Assembly (NCBI GenBank): GCA_030753015.1
Contig: JASMDC010000012.1
Span: 28,734 to 92,733, forward strand
DNA from: Candidatus Undinarchaeales archaeon
Lineage (GTDB): Archaea; SpSt-1190; JASMDC01
Length of the DNA: 64,000 nucleotides
Direction of reading: 5' to 3'
The position numbers and the translations under genes were made by a program. Below, in pieces: positions 41,414 through 50,541 of the stretch. How positions within the stretch are numbered: the stretch's first letter is position 1; the number at the start of each line of letters is the position of its first letter. The notes beneath the pieces are model-generated. The model saw only the letters and a program-made list of their open reading frames with translations, did no database searches and was not told the DNA's origin.

Positions 41414-42859
41414 TTACGATAGAACTGAGTCTCCTGCACGTCGCAGACGTTCAGCACCGAGGAGCTTCTCGAGAGCGTCACGAGTGAGCTTGGGATCCGA
41501 CTTACCACCGGAAGTCTTCATCACCATCCCGACAAGGAAGTTCAGGGAGTTGACCTTACCGTCAAGGTAGTCGTCCACGGCCTTCGGGTGATCCTCTATG
41601 ACCTGCCGGGCCATACGGGTGAGCTCGTCCTCGCCAGCGATACGACCGAGACCCAATCGGCCGATGAGCTGGCGGATGGAGCGCGGCTCTGCAGCCAGCC
41701 ACTCAAAGAGCCGACGAGCGGTGAGGTCGGTGATAGTGCCGTCGCGGAAGAGCTTGAGCACCTCCACGATCTCGTCCGCCGTTATGGTAGTCTCACTCAG
41801 ACGCAGGTTGTTGTAGTTGAGCACGCGCCGCAGCTCGTCCTTGAGCCAGGCAGCGGCGGTGACCGGATCGGTCCGTTTAGCGACCTTCTCGAACAGGTCC
41901 GCAACCTCCAGGTCGAGGACCAGGACCGAGGAGGTGTACGGATCCAGGCCGTACCGCTTGACGAAACGCGCCTCCTTCTCGGTGGGACGCTCGGGGAGGC
42001 CTTCCTCTAGCCGCGTTACGAGGGCGTTGTCGATGACCAGGGGTGGGACATCCGGATCGGGGATGAAGCGGTAATCGGCGGCCCCCTCCTTCTTACGTAG
42101 AGGGATGGTGATCATCTTCGCCTCGTCCCAGTGGCGGGTCTCTCGCACAACGCGCTTACCGAACCGCTGGAACCGGCGGTGGCGTCGGATCTCGCTGTCC
42201 AGGGCACGGTACACACCCTTGAAGGAGTTGATGTTCTTCACCTCGACGCGGGTCCCCTCGCCCACTGAGACGTTCGCGTCACAACGCATACTCCCCGGCT
42301 CGTCACGGGCGACGCCCAGGTAGCTCAGGGCCAGGGAGAGGGCGCGGAGGAAGTCACGGGCCTCCTGTGGTGTGCTCATGTCCGGCTCGGTGACGATCTC
42401 TACAAGCGGAATACCAGAGCGGTTATAGTCCACCTGGCCGTCCCGAAGCTCGTATCGACCGGGATCCTCCTCGAGGTGGACCTCACGGATGCGAATCGAT
42501 GCGAACCTGCCGTCCACTCCCACGGGGAGGGATGTGCGCTGATAGTTGGAGGGAAGATCCGGATAGAAGTAATGCTTGCGCAGCATTCGGACCTCCTCGC
42601 CCTTGATCACACGGCAGCCTATGAATAGGGCGATACGAACGATCGCGTCCAGGGCCGTGGCGTTAAGACCGTTCGGCTTTGAGCCGGGTTGTGCCGTGCA
42701 TACGGGACAGATGTTGGAATTGGGCTCGGCGTCTCGATAGTCGGTGGGACAAGTACAGAATAGCTTGGTATTGGTCTTGAGCTGGACGTGGACCTCCAGA
42801 CCTATGCGGACCCGTTCCAGGGGTTCCTTTCCCGCGCCCTTGACCTTCTCGTCGCTCAT
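41414..42859 (-). CDS. gatB: Aspartyl/glutamyl-tRNA amidotransferase subunit B
   Basis: 481 residues. The characteristic motifs are present: RIGLEVHVQLKT, the zinc-site cysteines in FCTCPTDY and CPVC, YFYPDLPSNYQ, RSGIPLVEIVTEPDM and SMRCDANVSV, with a C-terminal helical/YqeY-like domain from about residue 330. GatB binds the misacylated tRNA and phosphorylates its acyl group before transfer of ammonia from GatA. The ATG overlaps the gatA stop. It is the third gene of gatC-gatA-gatB, which means the organism makes Asn- or Gln-tRNA indirectly. Confidence 0.97.
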   Translation of the reverse strand: MSDEKVKGAGKEPLERVRIGLEVHVQLKTNTKLFCTCPTDYRDAEPNSNICPVCTAQPGSKPNGLNATALDAIVRIALFIGCRVIKGEEVRMLRKHYFYPDLPSNYQRTSLPVGVDGRFASIRIREVHLEEDPGRYELRDGQVDYNRSGIPLVEIVTEPDMSTPQEARDFLRALSLALSYLGVARDEPGSMRCDANVSVGEGTRVEVKNINSFKGVYRALDSEIRRHRRFQRFGKRVVRETRHWDEAKMITIPLRKKEGAADYRFIPDPDVPPLVIDNALVTRLEEGLPERPTEKEARFVKRYGLDPYTSSVLVLDLEVADLFEKVAKRTDPVTAAAWLKDELRRVLNYNNLRLSETTITADEIVEVLKLFRDGTITDLTARRLFEWLAAEPRSIRQLIGRLGLGRIAGEDELTRMARQVIEDHPKAVDDYLDGKVNSLNFLVGMVMKTSGGKSDPKLTRDALEKLLGAERLRRAGDSVLS

Positions 42860-44268
42860 CGACCACCCTCCACCGCCGACATGGCGCGCACGAGCGTTCC
42901 TTCGTCGAAGGGTCTGCCATGGAGCTGGACTGCAGTGGGGAGGCCCTTATGCTCGCCCACTGGAACCGTTCCAGCACACACGCCAGCTAGGTTCGCGGAC
43001 ACTGTCATGACGTCCATGAGGTACATGGAAACGGGATCGTCCACGAGTTCACCGAGCTTCCAAGGGAGGCAGGGCATTGTGGCCCCTAGGAGCACGTCCG
43101 CCTTCTCTAACCGGTCGAGGAACTCCTGCCGGAGGACCGACCGTGCTCGCAGCGCTCGCGTGTACCAGGCATCCCGGTGCTCGCGCATGGTGACATAAGT
43201 GCCCAACAGTACACGACGCTTCACCTCTCTGCCGAAGGCCTGGGACCTTGTGCGGCTCACCGAAACCTCCAATCCATCGAGGTCAGCGTCTCCACGATGG
43301 CCGTATCGGAAACCATCGAACTTGGCCATAGCCGACGAGAACTCGGAGAACATGACAACGTAGTACATGGGGACAGCGTACCTGACCGATGGGATGGTGA
43401 GCTCAACGAGCTCGGCACCTGCCTTCTCGAGACGACGGCCGGCCTTCTTGATCGCCCGTGCTATCGGAGCGTCCACGCCATCGATGAACTCTTTTACCAA
43501 TCCCACCCGGAGACCATCTGCATCACCGGTGGCCGCGGTTGTGTAGTCCGTTCCGGGCTCGCTCGTTACACAGTCCGCAGGATCAGCCCCCGATAGTACC
43601 GAGAGGAGCAGAGCGGCCCCGAACACATCGGAGGCCACGGGGCCGGGGCCCTCCAAGCTCATGGCCATGTCGCTCATACCGTACCGCGATACCAATCCAT
43701 AGGTGGGCTTGATACCGACAGCACCGCAGAAGGCAGCGGGGCAGCGGATGGAGCCGCCCGTGTCCGTTCCCACGGAGAGGTCCGCAAGACCGCCCCCTAC
43801 TGAGGCGCATGAGCCCGAGGATGAGCCGCCCGGGACACGCTTTGGATCACGAGGATTAAGTGTGGGGCCGAAGGCAGACGTCTCTCCCGAGGAGCCGCAT
43901 GCGAACTCGTCCATATTCGCCTTGCCCAGGATAATGGCCCCCGCGTCACGGATGTGCTTTGTAACGGTGGCGTCGTAGGGTGCCACATAGTCGGCGAGCA
44001 TGCGCGAAGCGCAAGTCATCTGTAGACCGCGGACGGCGATGTTGTCCTTCAGCGAGATGCCGAGGCCCGCCATGGGGCCGGGATCGCGTCCTGCTGCGAT
44101 GGTCTTATCGATAGCTACGGCAGCAGCTCGTGCACCCCGCTCGTCCACTGTAATGTAGGCATTGAGCTCACTGACCTTGATGGTTTCTAAAAGCCCCTCT
44201 ACACGTTCCGCAGCTGTGACAGAGCCATTGTGTACCCCCTCTAGCCACTCACGCGTTCCCTCGACCAC
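42856..44268 (-). CDS. gatA: Aspartyl/glutamyl-tRNA amidotransferase subunit A
   Basis: 470 residues from GTG 44268 (VVEGTREWLEG), with GAGG eight bases before it; an in-frame extension upstream overlaps gatC and is rejected. The amidase signature is complete: catalytic Lys in GLGISLKDNIAV, and GGSSSGSCASVGGGLADLSV with TDTGGSIRCPAAFCG containing the Ser-cisSer pair. GatA hydrolyses Gln and passes ammonia to GatB. It starts 10 nt after the gatC stop. Confidence 0.96.
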   Translation of the reverse strand: MVEGTREWLEGVHNGSVTAAERVEGLLETIKVSELNAYITVDERGARAAAVAIDKTIAAGRDPGPMAGLGISLKDNIAVRGLQMTCASRMLADYVAPYDATVTKHIRDAGAIILGKANMDEFACGSSGETSAFGPTLNPRDPKRVPGGSSSGSCASVGGGLADLSVGTDTGGSIRCPAAFCGAVGIKPTYGLVSRYGMSDMAMSLEGPGPVASDVFGAALLLSVLSGADPADCVTSEPGTDYTTAATGDADGLRVGLVKEFIDGVDAPIARAIKKAGRRLEKAGAELVELTIPSVRYAVPMYYVVMFSEFSSAMAKFDGFRYGHRGDADLDGLEVSVSRTRSQAFGREVKRRVLLGTYVTMREHRDAWYTRALRARSVLRQEFLDRLEKADVLLGATMPCLPWKLGELVDDPVSMYLMDVMTVSANLAGVCAGTVPVGEHKGLPTAVQLHGRPFDEGTLVRAMSAVEGGR

Positions 44269-44278
44269 AGTCCAGCCT

Positions 44279-44572
44279 CTATAGGTTCTTGGGGACCACG
44301 ACGTGGCCGGCGGCGAACCGCGGGGCTTGGCCTTGGATGTCCTTAACACCCTCGAAACGGCTCGGTTCGCGATCTTCACGGAGGGCATTTCGACGCCCGC
44401 TCACTTCGTGCGTCTCCTCGGCAGCGTCCTCCCCGATCTCCTCTAGTATGGAGAACTGGTTAAGGATGGCCAGGAGGTCACGCTGAATCGTGGCACGCTC
44501 CTCATCATCGAGAGCGAGACGTGAAAGTATGCCAATCCTATCCAGGTCAAGCTCGATGTCGGGCGCGGGCAC
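44279..44572 (-). CDS. gatC: Aspartyl/glutamyl-tRNA amidotransferase subunit C
   Basis: 97 residues from GTG 44572, 28 nt from the centre of the TATTTTTAAG box, so probably leaderless. The GatC pattern is visible: IDLDRIGILSRLALDDEERA-like start, ILNQFSILEEI, then the extended loop and the end NALREDREPSRFEGVKDIQG with an APRF end, as in other GatC proteins. It holds GatA and GatB together. A longer in-frame reading crosses the promoter and antisense of the next gene and is rejected. Confidence 0.9.
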   Translation of the reverse strand: MPAPDIELDLDRIGILSRLALDDEERATIQRDLLAILNQFSILEEIGEDAAEETHEVSGRRNALREDREPSRFEGVKDIQGQAPRFAAGHVVVPKNL

Positions 44573-44594
44573 GGCGGGGCGCACGATGGCATCA

Positions 44595-44606
44595 CTTAAA
44601 AATATT
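44595..44606. promoter_or_regulatory. Shared box CTTAAAAATATT for gatCAB (-) and a membrane gene (+)
   Basis: It lies 28 nt from the gatC GTG (44572) and about 25 nt from the plus-strand GTG at 44625. The only AT-rich core in a 52-bp gap, it suits two divergent leaderless transcripts. Confidence 0.6.
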
Positions 44607-44624
44607 CCGGCGCCCCGTGGAACC

Positions 44625-45029
44625 GTGACACCGCTCGATAGCGTGGCAGTTGGTCTCTTCTTCTTGGACCTCGTGCTCGATGGCCTCACCACCAAGATCG
44701 TGTTCATCCTCGGGCGAGAGCGTCTTGAGGGAGATGAGAGCGGACTTCTCCACCTCGAACGGAATCCTTTCGCACGAAGCCTCATGGGTCTGGTGGGTGT
44801 GGACCGCATGCTCGTGGCCTCCCGTGTGCTGGGCGCAGTGGCCGCTGTGGCGCTCGTTTCACTGGATGGGACTACGTTCTTGCTTGGACTGGCAGCAGCC
44901 TACGCAATCGTTCCGGTGTGGAACCTCACGGTCATCCTCCATTATTTGGACGAGCCGGAGTACCTCAAGACGCGGGTACCGGCCGGAGTACACGTACGCT
45001 GGTGCCTTCGATGCGCCTCGGGCCGCTAA
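44625..45029 (+). CDS. Membrane protein, DUF5658-like topology
   Basis: 134 residues from GTG 44625 (leaderless position relative to the shared box). About three to four hydrophobic helices: SVAVGLFFLDLVLDGLTTKI, SRVLGAVAAVALVSL and FLLGLAAAYAIVPVWNLTVI. The pattern D-x-x-T plus H-x-E-x-N-P (LHLERNPFAR) resembles DUF5658-type proteins. Its C-terminus has two Cys (WCLRCASGR). Function unknown; a longer reading frame upstream overlaps gatC on the other strand and is not used. Confidence 0.65.
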   Translation: MTPLDSVAVGLFFLDLVLDGLTTKIVFILGRERLEGDESGLLHLERNPFARSLMGLVGVDRMLVASRVLGAVAAVALVSLDGTTFLLGLAAAYAIVPVWNLTVILHYLDEPEYLKTRVPAGVHVRWCLRCASGR

Positions 45030-45071
45030 ATCGGTACGTTTAAATGCCCTCGTGTCGTACATACAGTTTCA

Positions 45072-45230
45072 ATGGGAGAGAAAGGCGTGGCCATCGGTTT
45101 CATCGACCGCCTAAACAAAAAGGTCCGAAAGACAAAGGACTATCGCGAAGGAATGGTCGAGAATAAGAAGTCAGCTGAGGAAACGGCCGCGTTGCTCAAC
45201 GTCCTCCGAGAACTCGACGAGGACGAGTGA
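45072..45230 (+). CDS. Small charged protein (52 residues)
   Basis: ORF from ATG 45072 to TGA 45228-45230: GVAIGFIDRLNKKVRKTKDY, then helical and acidic (NKKSAEETAALLNVLRELDE). The ATG is about 30 nt after GTTTAAATG (45038-45046), fitting a leaderless mRNA. It lies 25 nt before the next ORF. No family recognised. Confidence 0.6.
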   Translation: MGEKGVAIGFIDRLNKKVRKTKDYREGMVENKKSAEETAALLNVLRELDEDE

Positions 45231-45255
45231 GCACTTCCGGGACGGGGAGTCCATC

Positions 45256-45693
45256 GTGGTGCTCGACGAGACCACTCTGCGCGCACGTGCTCACGCCTAC
45301 TTCGTGGCATGTGCCATGACGTCACAGAACGAAGGCCTGTGTACTTCTACATTCGATGCCCTTTTAAGGTCATTCCTCCAGAGCGAGGAGCGTGATGAGC
45401 TCCTGCGGGCGGCCATCGTCACCATCAACATCTATGTGGACACGGGTTCTGAGCATGACTTGTTAACAACGAACCTACCACCACGTGAGCTACTGCACGA
45501 CCATCTCCAGGATGCACTTGAGAGCCATGAGCGCGACATGCTGGATGATGAGGATTGGGACAACCTGCTCCTCTTTCTCGAGGCGAAACTCTTCCATGCG
45601 AACATACTTGTGAGCCCCGCTCTCCAGTCCCATTCGAACCTGGACCTGATGCAGGTCGATCCGCTGATGTTCGAGCTCGAGCATCTCTTCTAG
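45256..45693 (+). CDS. Hypothetical acidic helical protein
   Basis: 145 residues from GTG 45256, with GGGGAGTCC upstream. The sequence is helical and acidic (RARAHAYFVACAMTSQNEGL, LLRSFLQSEERDELLRAA, DDEDWDNLLLFLEAKLFHAN), with no membrane segment. It follows the 52-residue gene at 25 nt and probably shares its transcript. No family recognised. Confidence 0.6.
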   Translation: MVLDETTLRARAHAYFVACAMTSQNEGLCTSTFDALLRSFLQSEERDELLRAAIVTINIYVDTGSEHDLLTTNLPPRELLHDHLQDALESHERDMLDDEDWDNLLLFLEAKLFHANILVSPALQSHSNLDLMQVDPLMFELEHLF

Positions 45694-45767
45694 TGGATCT
45701 CTCCAGACGCTCCCGAAACCCATTCTGTTAGTACGGAGTCGTCCTTTCCAAGGCCAAGAACGGGCGC

Positions 45768-47447
45768 TTAGGCGGTTCTGACATTCGCCGCGTCCTTGAG
45801 GTCCTGCTCTTTAATAGCCCATTCTCGCAGCTTGAACTTCTGTACCTTGCCAGAAGCGGTCATTGGGTACTCCTCCAAGAAGAAGAAGTACTTCGGAATC
45901 TTGTGGCGAGCGATGCGGTCCATAGAGTACTCACGCAGCTCACCTTCGGTAAGTTCCTGGCCCTCAGCGGTAATGATGGCGCAGGCCACCTGTTCACCGT
46001 ACTTTACGTCCGGTACGCCGAACACCTGCACATCCTTGACCTTGTCGTGTGTGTAGTAGAACTCCTCGATCTCCCGGGGAAAGATGTTCTCACCACCACG
46101 GATGATCATGTTCTTGATGCGGCCGGTGATCTTGCAGTACCCGGCCTCGTCCATGGTGGCAAGGTCGCCCGTGTGGAGCCAACCTTCGGCGTCTATGGTA
46201 TTGGCCGTGGCGTCCTCCATCTTATAGTACCCCTTCATGACCAGATAACCCCTTGTGCACAGTTCGCCCTGGACGCTCCGGGGCACCTCCGCGCCGGTCT
46301 CTGTGTCCACGATCTTGACATCCACGTCTGGAAGGGCCCGGCCAACCGTCTCCACGCGCAGCTTGACAGGGTCCTTGGTGCGGGTCTGGGTGATGACCGG
46401 CGACGCCTCGGTCTGGCCATAAGCGATGGTTATCTCGGTCATGTTCATCTTGTCCATCACCTGCTTCATGACCTCGAGGGGGCAGGGTGCCCCCGCCATG
46501 ATGCCCGTGCGCAATGAGGAGACGTCGTACTTCGCGAAGTCCGGGTGGTTAAGCTCCATGATGAACATGGTGGGCACGCCCACCAGTATGGTGCACTGCG
46601 CCTTGGACACGGCCTCGAGCACCTCCTTGGGATTGAAAGTAACGATAGGGATCATTGTGACGGCATAGCAGACGCAGTTGAGCGTGGACAGCACGCACCC
46701 GAAGCAGTGGAAGAACGGGACTGGGATGCACATGCGCTCCTGCCCCTCTTTGAGGTCCATGCAGGCACCCACGTTGTACGCGTTGTTGACGATGTTGAAG
46801 TGGGTGAGCATCACGCCCTTGGGGAATCCTGTAGTGCCCGAGGTGTACTGCATGTTGATGGTCTCGTTCGGATCGCAGCTGGACTGGACAATGGCCAGTT
46901 CCTCGTCAGTGACATCCTTCCCGAGATCCTCGAGAACCGAGAAGTTGAACATACCGTCCGGCCTCCCCTCACCCATGTACAGGACGTTCTTGAGGTATGG
47001 GATCTTGCTGCATGAGAGCCTCCCGGGCTCAGAGTCCTTCAGCTCGGGGATCACCATATTGATGGTCTCGATGTAGTCGCAGTCACGGAACCTGTCGATG
47101 AGGAAGAGGGTGGTCGCATCGGACTGCTTGAGGATGTACTCGAGCTCGTGTGCCTTGTAGCTCGTGTTGACCGTGACCAGGATGGCACCGATCTTACCGG
47201 TGGCGAACTGGAGGATGACCCACTCAGGTATATTCGTGGCCCAGATAGCCACATGGTCCCCCTTCTTTATACCTAGTCGCAGCAGGCCTTTGGCGACGAT
47301 GTTGCACTTCTCGCGAAACTGAGCGTAAGTGTAGCGCAGGTCCCGGTCCGCGTAGACCAAGGCTTCCGTGTCCGGGTAATTGGTTGCGGTCCTGTCCAGC
47401 AGGTCGCCGACGGTGATCTTCATTTCGGATGACAATGCACGTTCCAC
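45768..47447 (-). CDS. Acyl-CoA synthetase (AMP-forming)
   Basis: 559 residues from GTG 47447, about 29 nt after ATTTAAAAAC, so leaderless; ATG 47423 (MKITVGDLL) is an alternative. ANL-superfamily motifs: YTSGTTGFPKGVMLTHFNIV, GQTEASPVITQT, GWLHTGDLATMDEAGY, GRIKNMIIRGGENIFPREIE and the adenylation Lys in TASGKVQKFKLRE. This is closest to the medium/long-chain or aryl acyl-CoA synthetases of the FadD/AcsM type. The substrate cannot be told from sequence alone. In an anaerobic archaeon it suggests activation of fatty or aromatic acids. No beta-oxidation gene is nearby. Confidence 0.93.
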   Translation of the reverse strand: MERALSSEMKITVGDLLDRTATNYPDTEALVYADRDLRYTYAQFREKCNIVAKGLLRLGIKKGDHVAIWATNIPEWVILQFATGKIGAILVTVNTSYKAHELEYILKQSDATTLFLIDRFRDCDYIETINMVIPELKDSEPGRLSCSKIPYLKNVLYMGEGRPDGMFNFSVLEDLGKDVTDEELAIVQSSCDPNETINMQYTSGTTGFPKGVMLTHFNIVNNAYNVGACMDLKEGQERMCIPVPFFHCFGCVLSTLNCVCYAVTMIPIVTFNPKEVLEAVSKAQCTILVGVPTMFIMELNHPDFAKYDVSSLRTGIMAGAPCPLEVMKQVMDKMNMTEITIAYGQTEASPVITQTRTKDPVKLRVETVGRALPDVDVKIVDTETGAEVPRSVQGELCTRGYLVMKGYYKMEDATANTIDAEGWLHTGDLATMDEAGYCKITGRIKNMIIRGGENIFPREIEEFYYTHDKVKDVQVFGVPDVKYGEQVACAIITAEGQELTEGELREYSMDRIARHKIPKYFFFLEEYPMTASGKVQKFKLREWAIKEQDLKDAANVRTA

Positions 47448-47722
47448 TCCATTACGTGCCTTTTGAAATTGTTTTTAAATCTTGGCTTGATAGTTTTAAA
47501 AGACTAAGACATAAGGCACTATTCCCTAAGAATACTAGGGATTACTCATCTGATATGATAAAGTTTTAACAACGGGAAATGTACAAATGGCAACATGCCA
47601 GTCCGCTCACTCACTCCATCTTCCCTCTCAGACATACTCACCTTCTCCCTCTTCAGCAGCATGGGGACGACCTGCAAAACCTTTTTAACCATCGGCCTGG
47701 CAGCTGGCGACAGGTTAACAAC
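47448..47722. other. Intergenic region, AT-rich left part, no gene seen
   Basis: The left 120 bases are AT-rich and hold promoter-like elements for the acyl-CoA synthetase (ATTTAAAAAC on minus) and others of the TTTTAAAAG kind. The right part contains CTTTTTAACC (47682-47691), the probable adk promoter, about 36 nt before its ATG. An open frame continues upstream of adk here but has no coding character. Confidence 0.5.
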
Positions 47723-48376
47723 ATGCGCATCATCATGCTCGGCCCCCCCGGGGCAGGAAAAGGCACCTATGCCAAGCGGCTCGTCCAGAGGTTCGACATC
47801 CCCCAGATCTCCACGGGGGACATCCTCCGCGCCGCGGTAAAGGAGGGCTCGGAACTTGGGAAGAAGGCCAAGTCATTCATGGACTCCGGTTCCCTTGTCC
47901 CTGACGACCTCATCATGGATATAATCCGTGAGAGGATATCTCAGGACGACTGCGGATCCGGCTTCATCTTCGATGGCTTCCCCCGCACCATCCCTCAGGC
48001 TGAGTCTCTCAGTGTGCTCCTGAAGGAGCTGAACATCCGACTCAATGCCGTGGTCAATGTGGACCTCGCTGATGATATCCTCGTCCGTCGGCTAACCAGT
48101 CGCCGAACATGTGCCAAGTGCGGCGAGATCTTCAACGTGCTGAGCATGCCCCCAAAGGTCGAGGGTGTGTGCGACAAGTGCGGTGGAGAGCTGATGCAGC
48201 GGGACGATGAGAAAGAGGACACTATCCGCCACCGTCTCGAGGTGTACAAGGAGGAGACGTACCCTCTCATCGCCTTTTACAAGGATTCCGGATTGCTCAA
48301 GAGCATCGCGCCCGAGGCTGACGGTTCCGTCGAAGCCAACGTGGCCGCGATCCTCAAAGCACTCGGTACTGAGTGA
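47723..48376 (+). CDS. adk: Adenylate kinase, long zinc-lid form
   Basis: 217 residues from ATG 47723 (MRIIMLGPPGAGKGTYAKRL). The P-loop GPPGAGKGT, STGDILRAAV, IFDGFPRTIPQA and a long LID with the zinc cysteines CAKCGEIF and CDKCGGEL are all present. This is the bacterial-type long adenylate kinase rather than the AdkA form of methanogens, as also seen in some Thermoplasmatota. It converts AMP and ATP to two ADP. A strong hairpin follows the stop. Confidence 0.96.
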   Translation: MRIIMLGPPGAGKGTYAKRLVQRFDIPQISTGDILRAAVKEGSELGKKAKSFMDSGSLVPDDLIMDIIRERISQDDCGSGFIFDGFPRTIPQAESLSVLLKELNIRLNAVVNVDLADDILVRRLTSRRTCAKCGEIFNVLSMPPKVEGVCDKCGGELMQRDDEKEDTIRHRLEVYKEETYPLIAFYKDSGLLKSIAPEADGSVEANVAAILKALGTE

Positions 48377-48385
48377 ACAATGGGC

Positions 48386-48414
48386 GCCGCGTCCCCCGTT
48401 CTGGGGGGCGCGGC
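48386..48414 (+). terminator. Strong hairpin after adk
   Basis: GCCGCGTCCCCC (48386-48397) pairs with GGGGGGCGCGGC (48403-48414) around GTTCT, a 12-bp stem with one T-G pair, starting ten bases after the adk stop. Confidence 0.65.
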
Positions 48415-48486
48415 AGCGGCATATACCGGACGAATCTTTAAAAACGATCAGCGTTCCTTACTAATCTACCCCCCCCGGTGGTTTCA

Positions 48487-50538
48487 ATGGAACGATTCAA
48501 CGAGTTATACCTCCGTTTCAAGCCCGAGATAACACTTGCGGCCATTGTCCTTGTGTTCAGTACACTGCTATCCCTCACCTTCCATATAGGAACGGATGTC
48601 GCTGCACTGGAAACGGGAATAGTGGCGCACGCACCCCCAGCGGCCCCGGAGCCGCCCCCTGTGACCAATGCACCTGTGGTCCAGCCACCCACTGAGTCGG
48701 TCATCATCGATCCGACCCTGTCTACAGAGCAACCAATCGAGGAACCGGTCGAAGAGGACGTGCCTGTCGAGGAGGCTCCCGCGCCCACTCCCGCCCCGGA
48801 CATCGACACCGATGCCGAGGACGCTGATGTGCTCGTTACCGAGGAGGTGTACGGCACTATCGACGGTGACACGTTCACCATCGATCGAAGTGATGGTAGG
48901 GTGCGCATCAGGAACGAAGGCACCCGTGACCGTATCTGGGACATCAATCTTTACATCGAGGACCAGGAGAATACGTCCTTCGAGGTCGATGTCGTGCATG
49001 TGCCGGAGCTCAAACCCGGGGCACAGGAAGAGCTCTCCTACGAAGTCACCCTCGATGAGAGCCCCATCATCGTGGAGGAGTCCTACGACGCCGATGCGGA
49101 CATGAAGGGCACCCAGGCTTACATGGTGTACGGTGACGAAACGACCTTCGAGCTCACCATCACTCTCACCAATCCCCAAGAGTTCCCCCTGGAGGTCGAC
49201 CTTACCAAGCCCGCCCCTGAGGGGATGGCCTCGGTGCGCCTCGACGCTTCGTCCGGTGAAGCGTACTACGATGAGGAAAAGCGGCTCTTCACCTGGAAAG
49301 GCTCAATGGAGCCTAACGAGACCGTCGATCTCACTCTGGCCGGGAAGATCAGCGTTGACAATGAGGAAGTTTTCACAATGGAGCCCGGCACCCTATCAGT
49401 CACTGCTGAGGGCCTTTTCTCACACATGAAGCTGGTCCGGAGCGAGGGGATGTCCTCCAACAGGTTCGCGATCGACAAGAGGCAGGATGCCAAGAATCCC
49501 GACAAATGGTACGTCACCGTGTTCCTCAAGAACCTCTCGGAGTTCGACTGCCGAGTGAACCAGGTGGACATCCACGAGAACGGGATGGAGGCCGGTCTCC
49601 TCGAGCGGTTCATGCCTGACGAGCTCCTTGAGCCCGGGGCCACGTGGGAAGCGGACTTCGTGGTCCGGTCGGAGGACGTGCCTGCTCTCGGTCACAGGAC
49701 GAGCATTACGATGCTCCCCGGTATCGTCACACGCCAGAAGGGTGAGTTCAAGTTCGGAGGGCTCGAGGTCGATGTGGCGCGCGCTACCATCAGCAAGGAG
49801 CTTGATCGTGCTGTCCTCAAGCTCGGTGAGAAGGAGAAGGTGGGTGTTGTCATCTTCGTGGAGAGCCTGGGACCGGCAACCATCCACTCGATAACTGTGG
49901 AGGACGAGGTCCCCGCCGGGTTCGACATCCGTGATATCAAGGTGGAGTTCGAGGACCACACTATCCGCAAGGACATAACCTCGGACACCACCCGCAAAAA
50001 GGGTGATGGTAAGATCACCTTCATCGTGGATGATATCGAAGAGGCCTTCGGTAAGGACATGGAGCGTGGTGATTTCTTCGAGATCACGTACGAGCTCCTC
50101 TCGACAGGCGCCATCGAGGGTACGTACGAGACCGATATCTGGGGACACGCGAACACGGACCCCGCCGGCACTCCCATCCCACTGGAAGCTGTGGAGGAGG
50201 TACCGCTCATGAAGGTCACCAAGGGCCTTCAGGGTATCTTCATGAGCAAGGACCTGGTCTCCACACTGCGGGACGATGAGATCAAGTTCGTCATCTACAT
50301 GAAGAACAAGGGTCATGTCCCCTTGGAGGGCCTCGTCATCAGGGACCTGTTCCCCGATGGCTTTGATCTGGTCAGCTCCTCAGAGGAGTACGAGATCGTC
50401 CACACGACAGAGAAGGGTGTGGTCGCACAGTGGACCGTGGACCGACTTGAGATTGACGCTGAGCACGAGCTCACGTACGTCCTCCGTGGCTCGGGGGACT
50501 ACAGCATTTCCGATGCTGTGGTCATGATTGGTGGATAG
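48487..50538 (+). CDS. Membrane-anchored CARDB/DUF11-like exoprotein
   Basis: 683 residues from ATG 48487, with GGTGGTTTC before it and CTTTAAAAA about 45 nt upstream. A short cytoplasmic start is followed by one signal-anchor helix (ITLAAIVLVFSTLLSLTFHI). A Pro/Glu/Thr-rich stalk (about 50-115) precedes four to five beta domains (VRIRNEGTRDRIWDINLYIE, TVFLKNLSEFDCRVNQVDIH, VVIFVESLGPATIHSITVED, VIYMKNKGHVPLEGLVIRDL), like CARDB or DUF11 domains of archaeal surface proteins. It has one Cys (EFDCRVN). It converges with the zinc-ribbon gene. Inferred: an envelope structural protein. Confidence 0.75.
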   Translation: MERFNELYLRFKPEITLAAIVLVFSTLLSLTFHIGTDVAALETGIVAHAPPAAPEPPPVTNAPVVQPPTESVIIDPTLSTEQPIEEPVEEDVPVEEAPAPTPAPDIDTDAEDADVLVTEEVYGTIDGDTFTIDRSDGRVRIRNEGTRDRIWDINLYIEDQENTSFEVDVVHVPELKPGAQEELSYEVTLDESPIIVEESYDADADMKGTQAYMVYGDETTFELTITLTNPQEFPLEVDLTKPAPEGMASVRLDASSGEAYYDEEKRLFTWKGSMEPNETVDLTLAGKISVDNEEVFTMEPGTLSVTAEGLFSHMKLVRSEGMSSNRFAIDKRQDAKNPDKWYVTVFLKNLSEFDCRVNQVDIHENGMEAGLLERFMPDELLEPGATWEADFVVRSEDVPALGHRTSITMLPGIVTRQKGEFKFGGLEVDVARATISKELDRAVLKLGEKEKVGVVIFVESLGPATIHSITVEDEVPAGFDIRDIKVEFEDHTIRKDITSDTTRKKGDGKITFIVDDIEEAFGKDMERGDFFEITYELLSTGAIEGTYETDIWGHANTDPAGTPIPLEAVEEVPLMKVTKGLQGIFMSKDLVSTLRDDEIKFVIYMKNKGHVPLEGLVIRDLFPDGFDLVSSSEEYEIVHTTEKGVVAQWTVDRLEIDAEHELTYVLRGSGDYSISDAVVMIGG

Positions 50539-50541
50539 GGC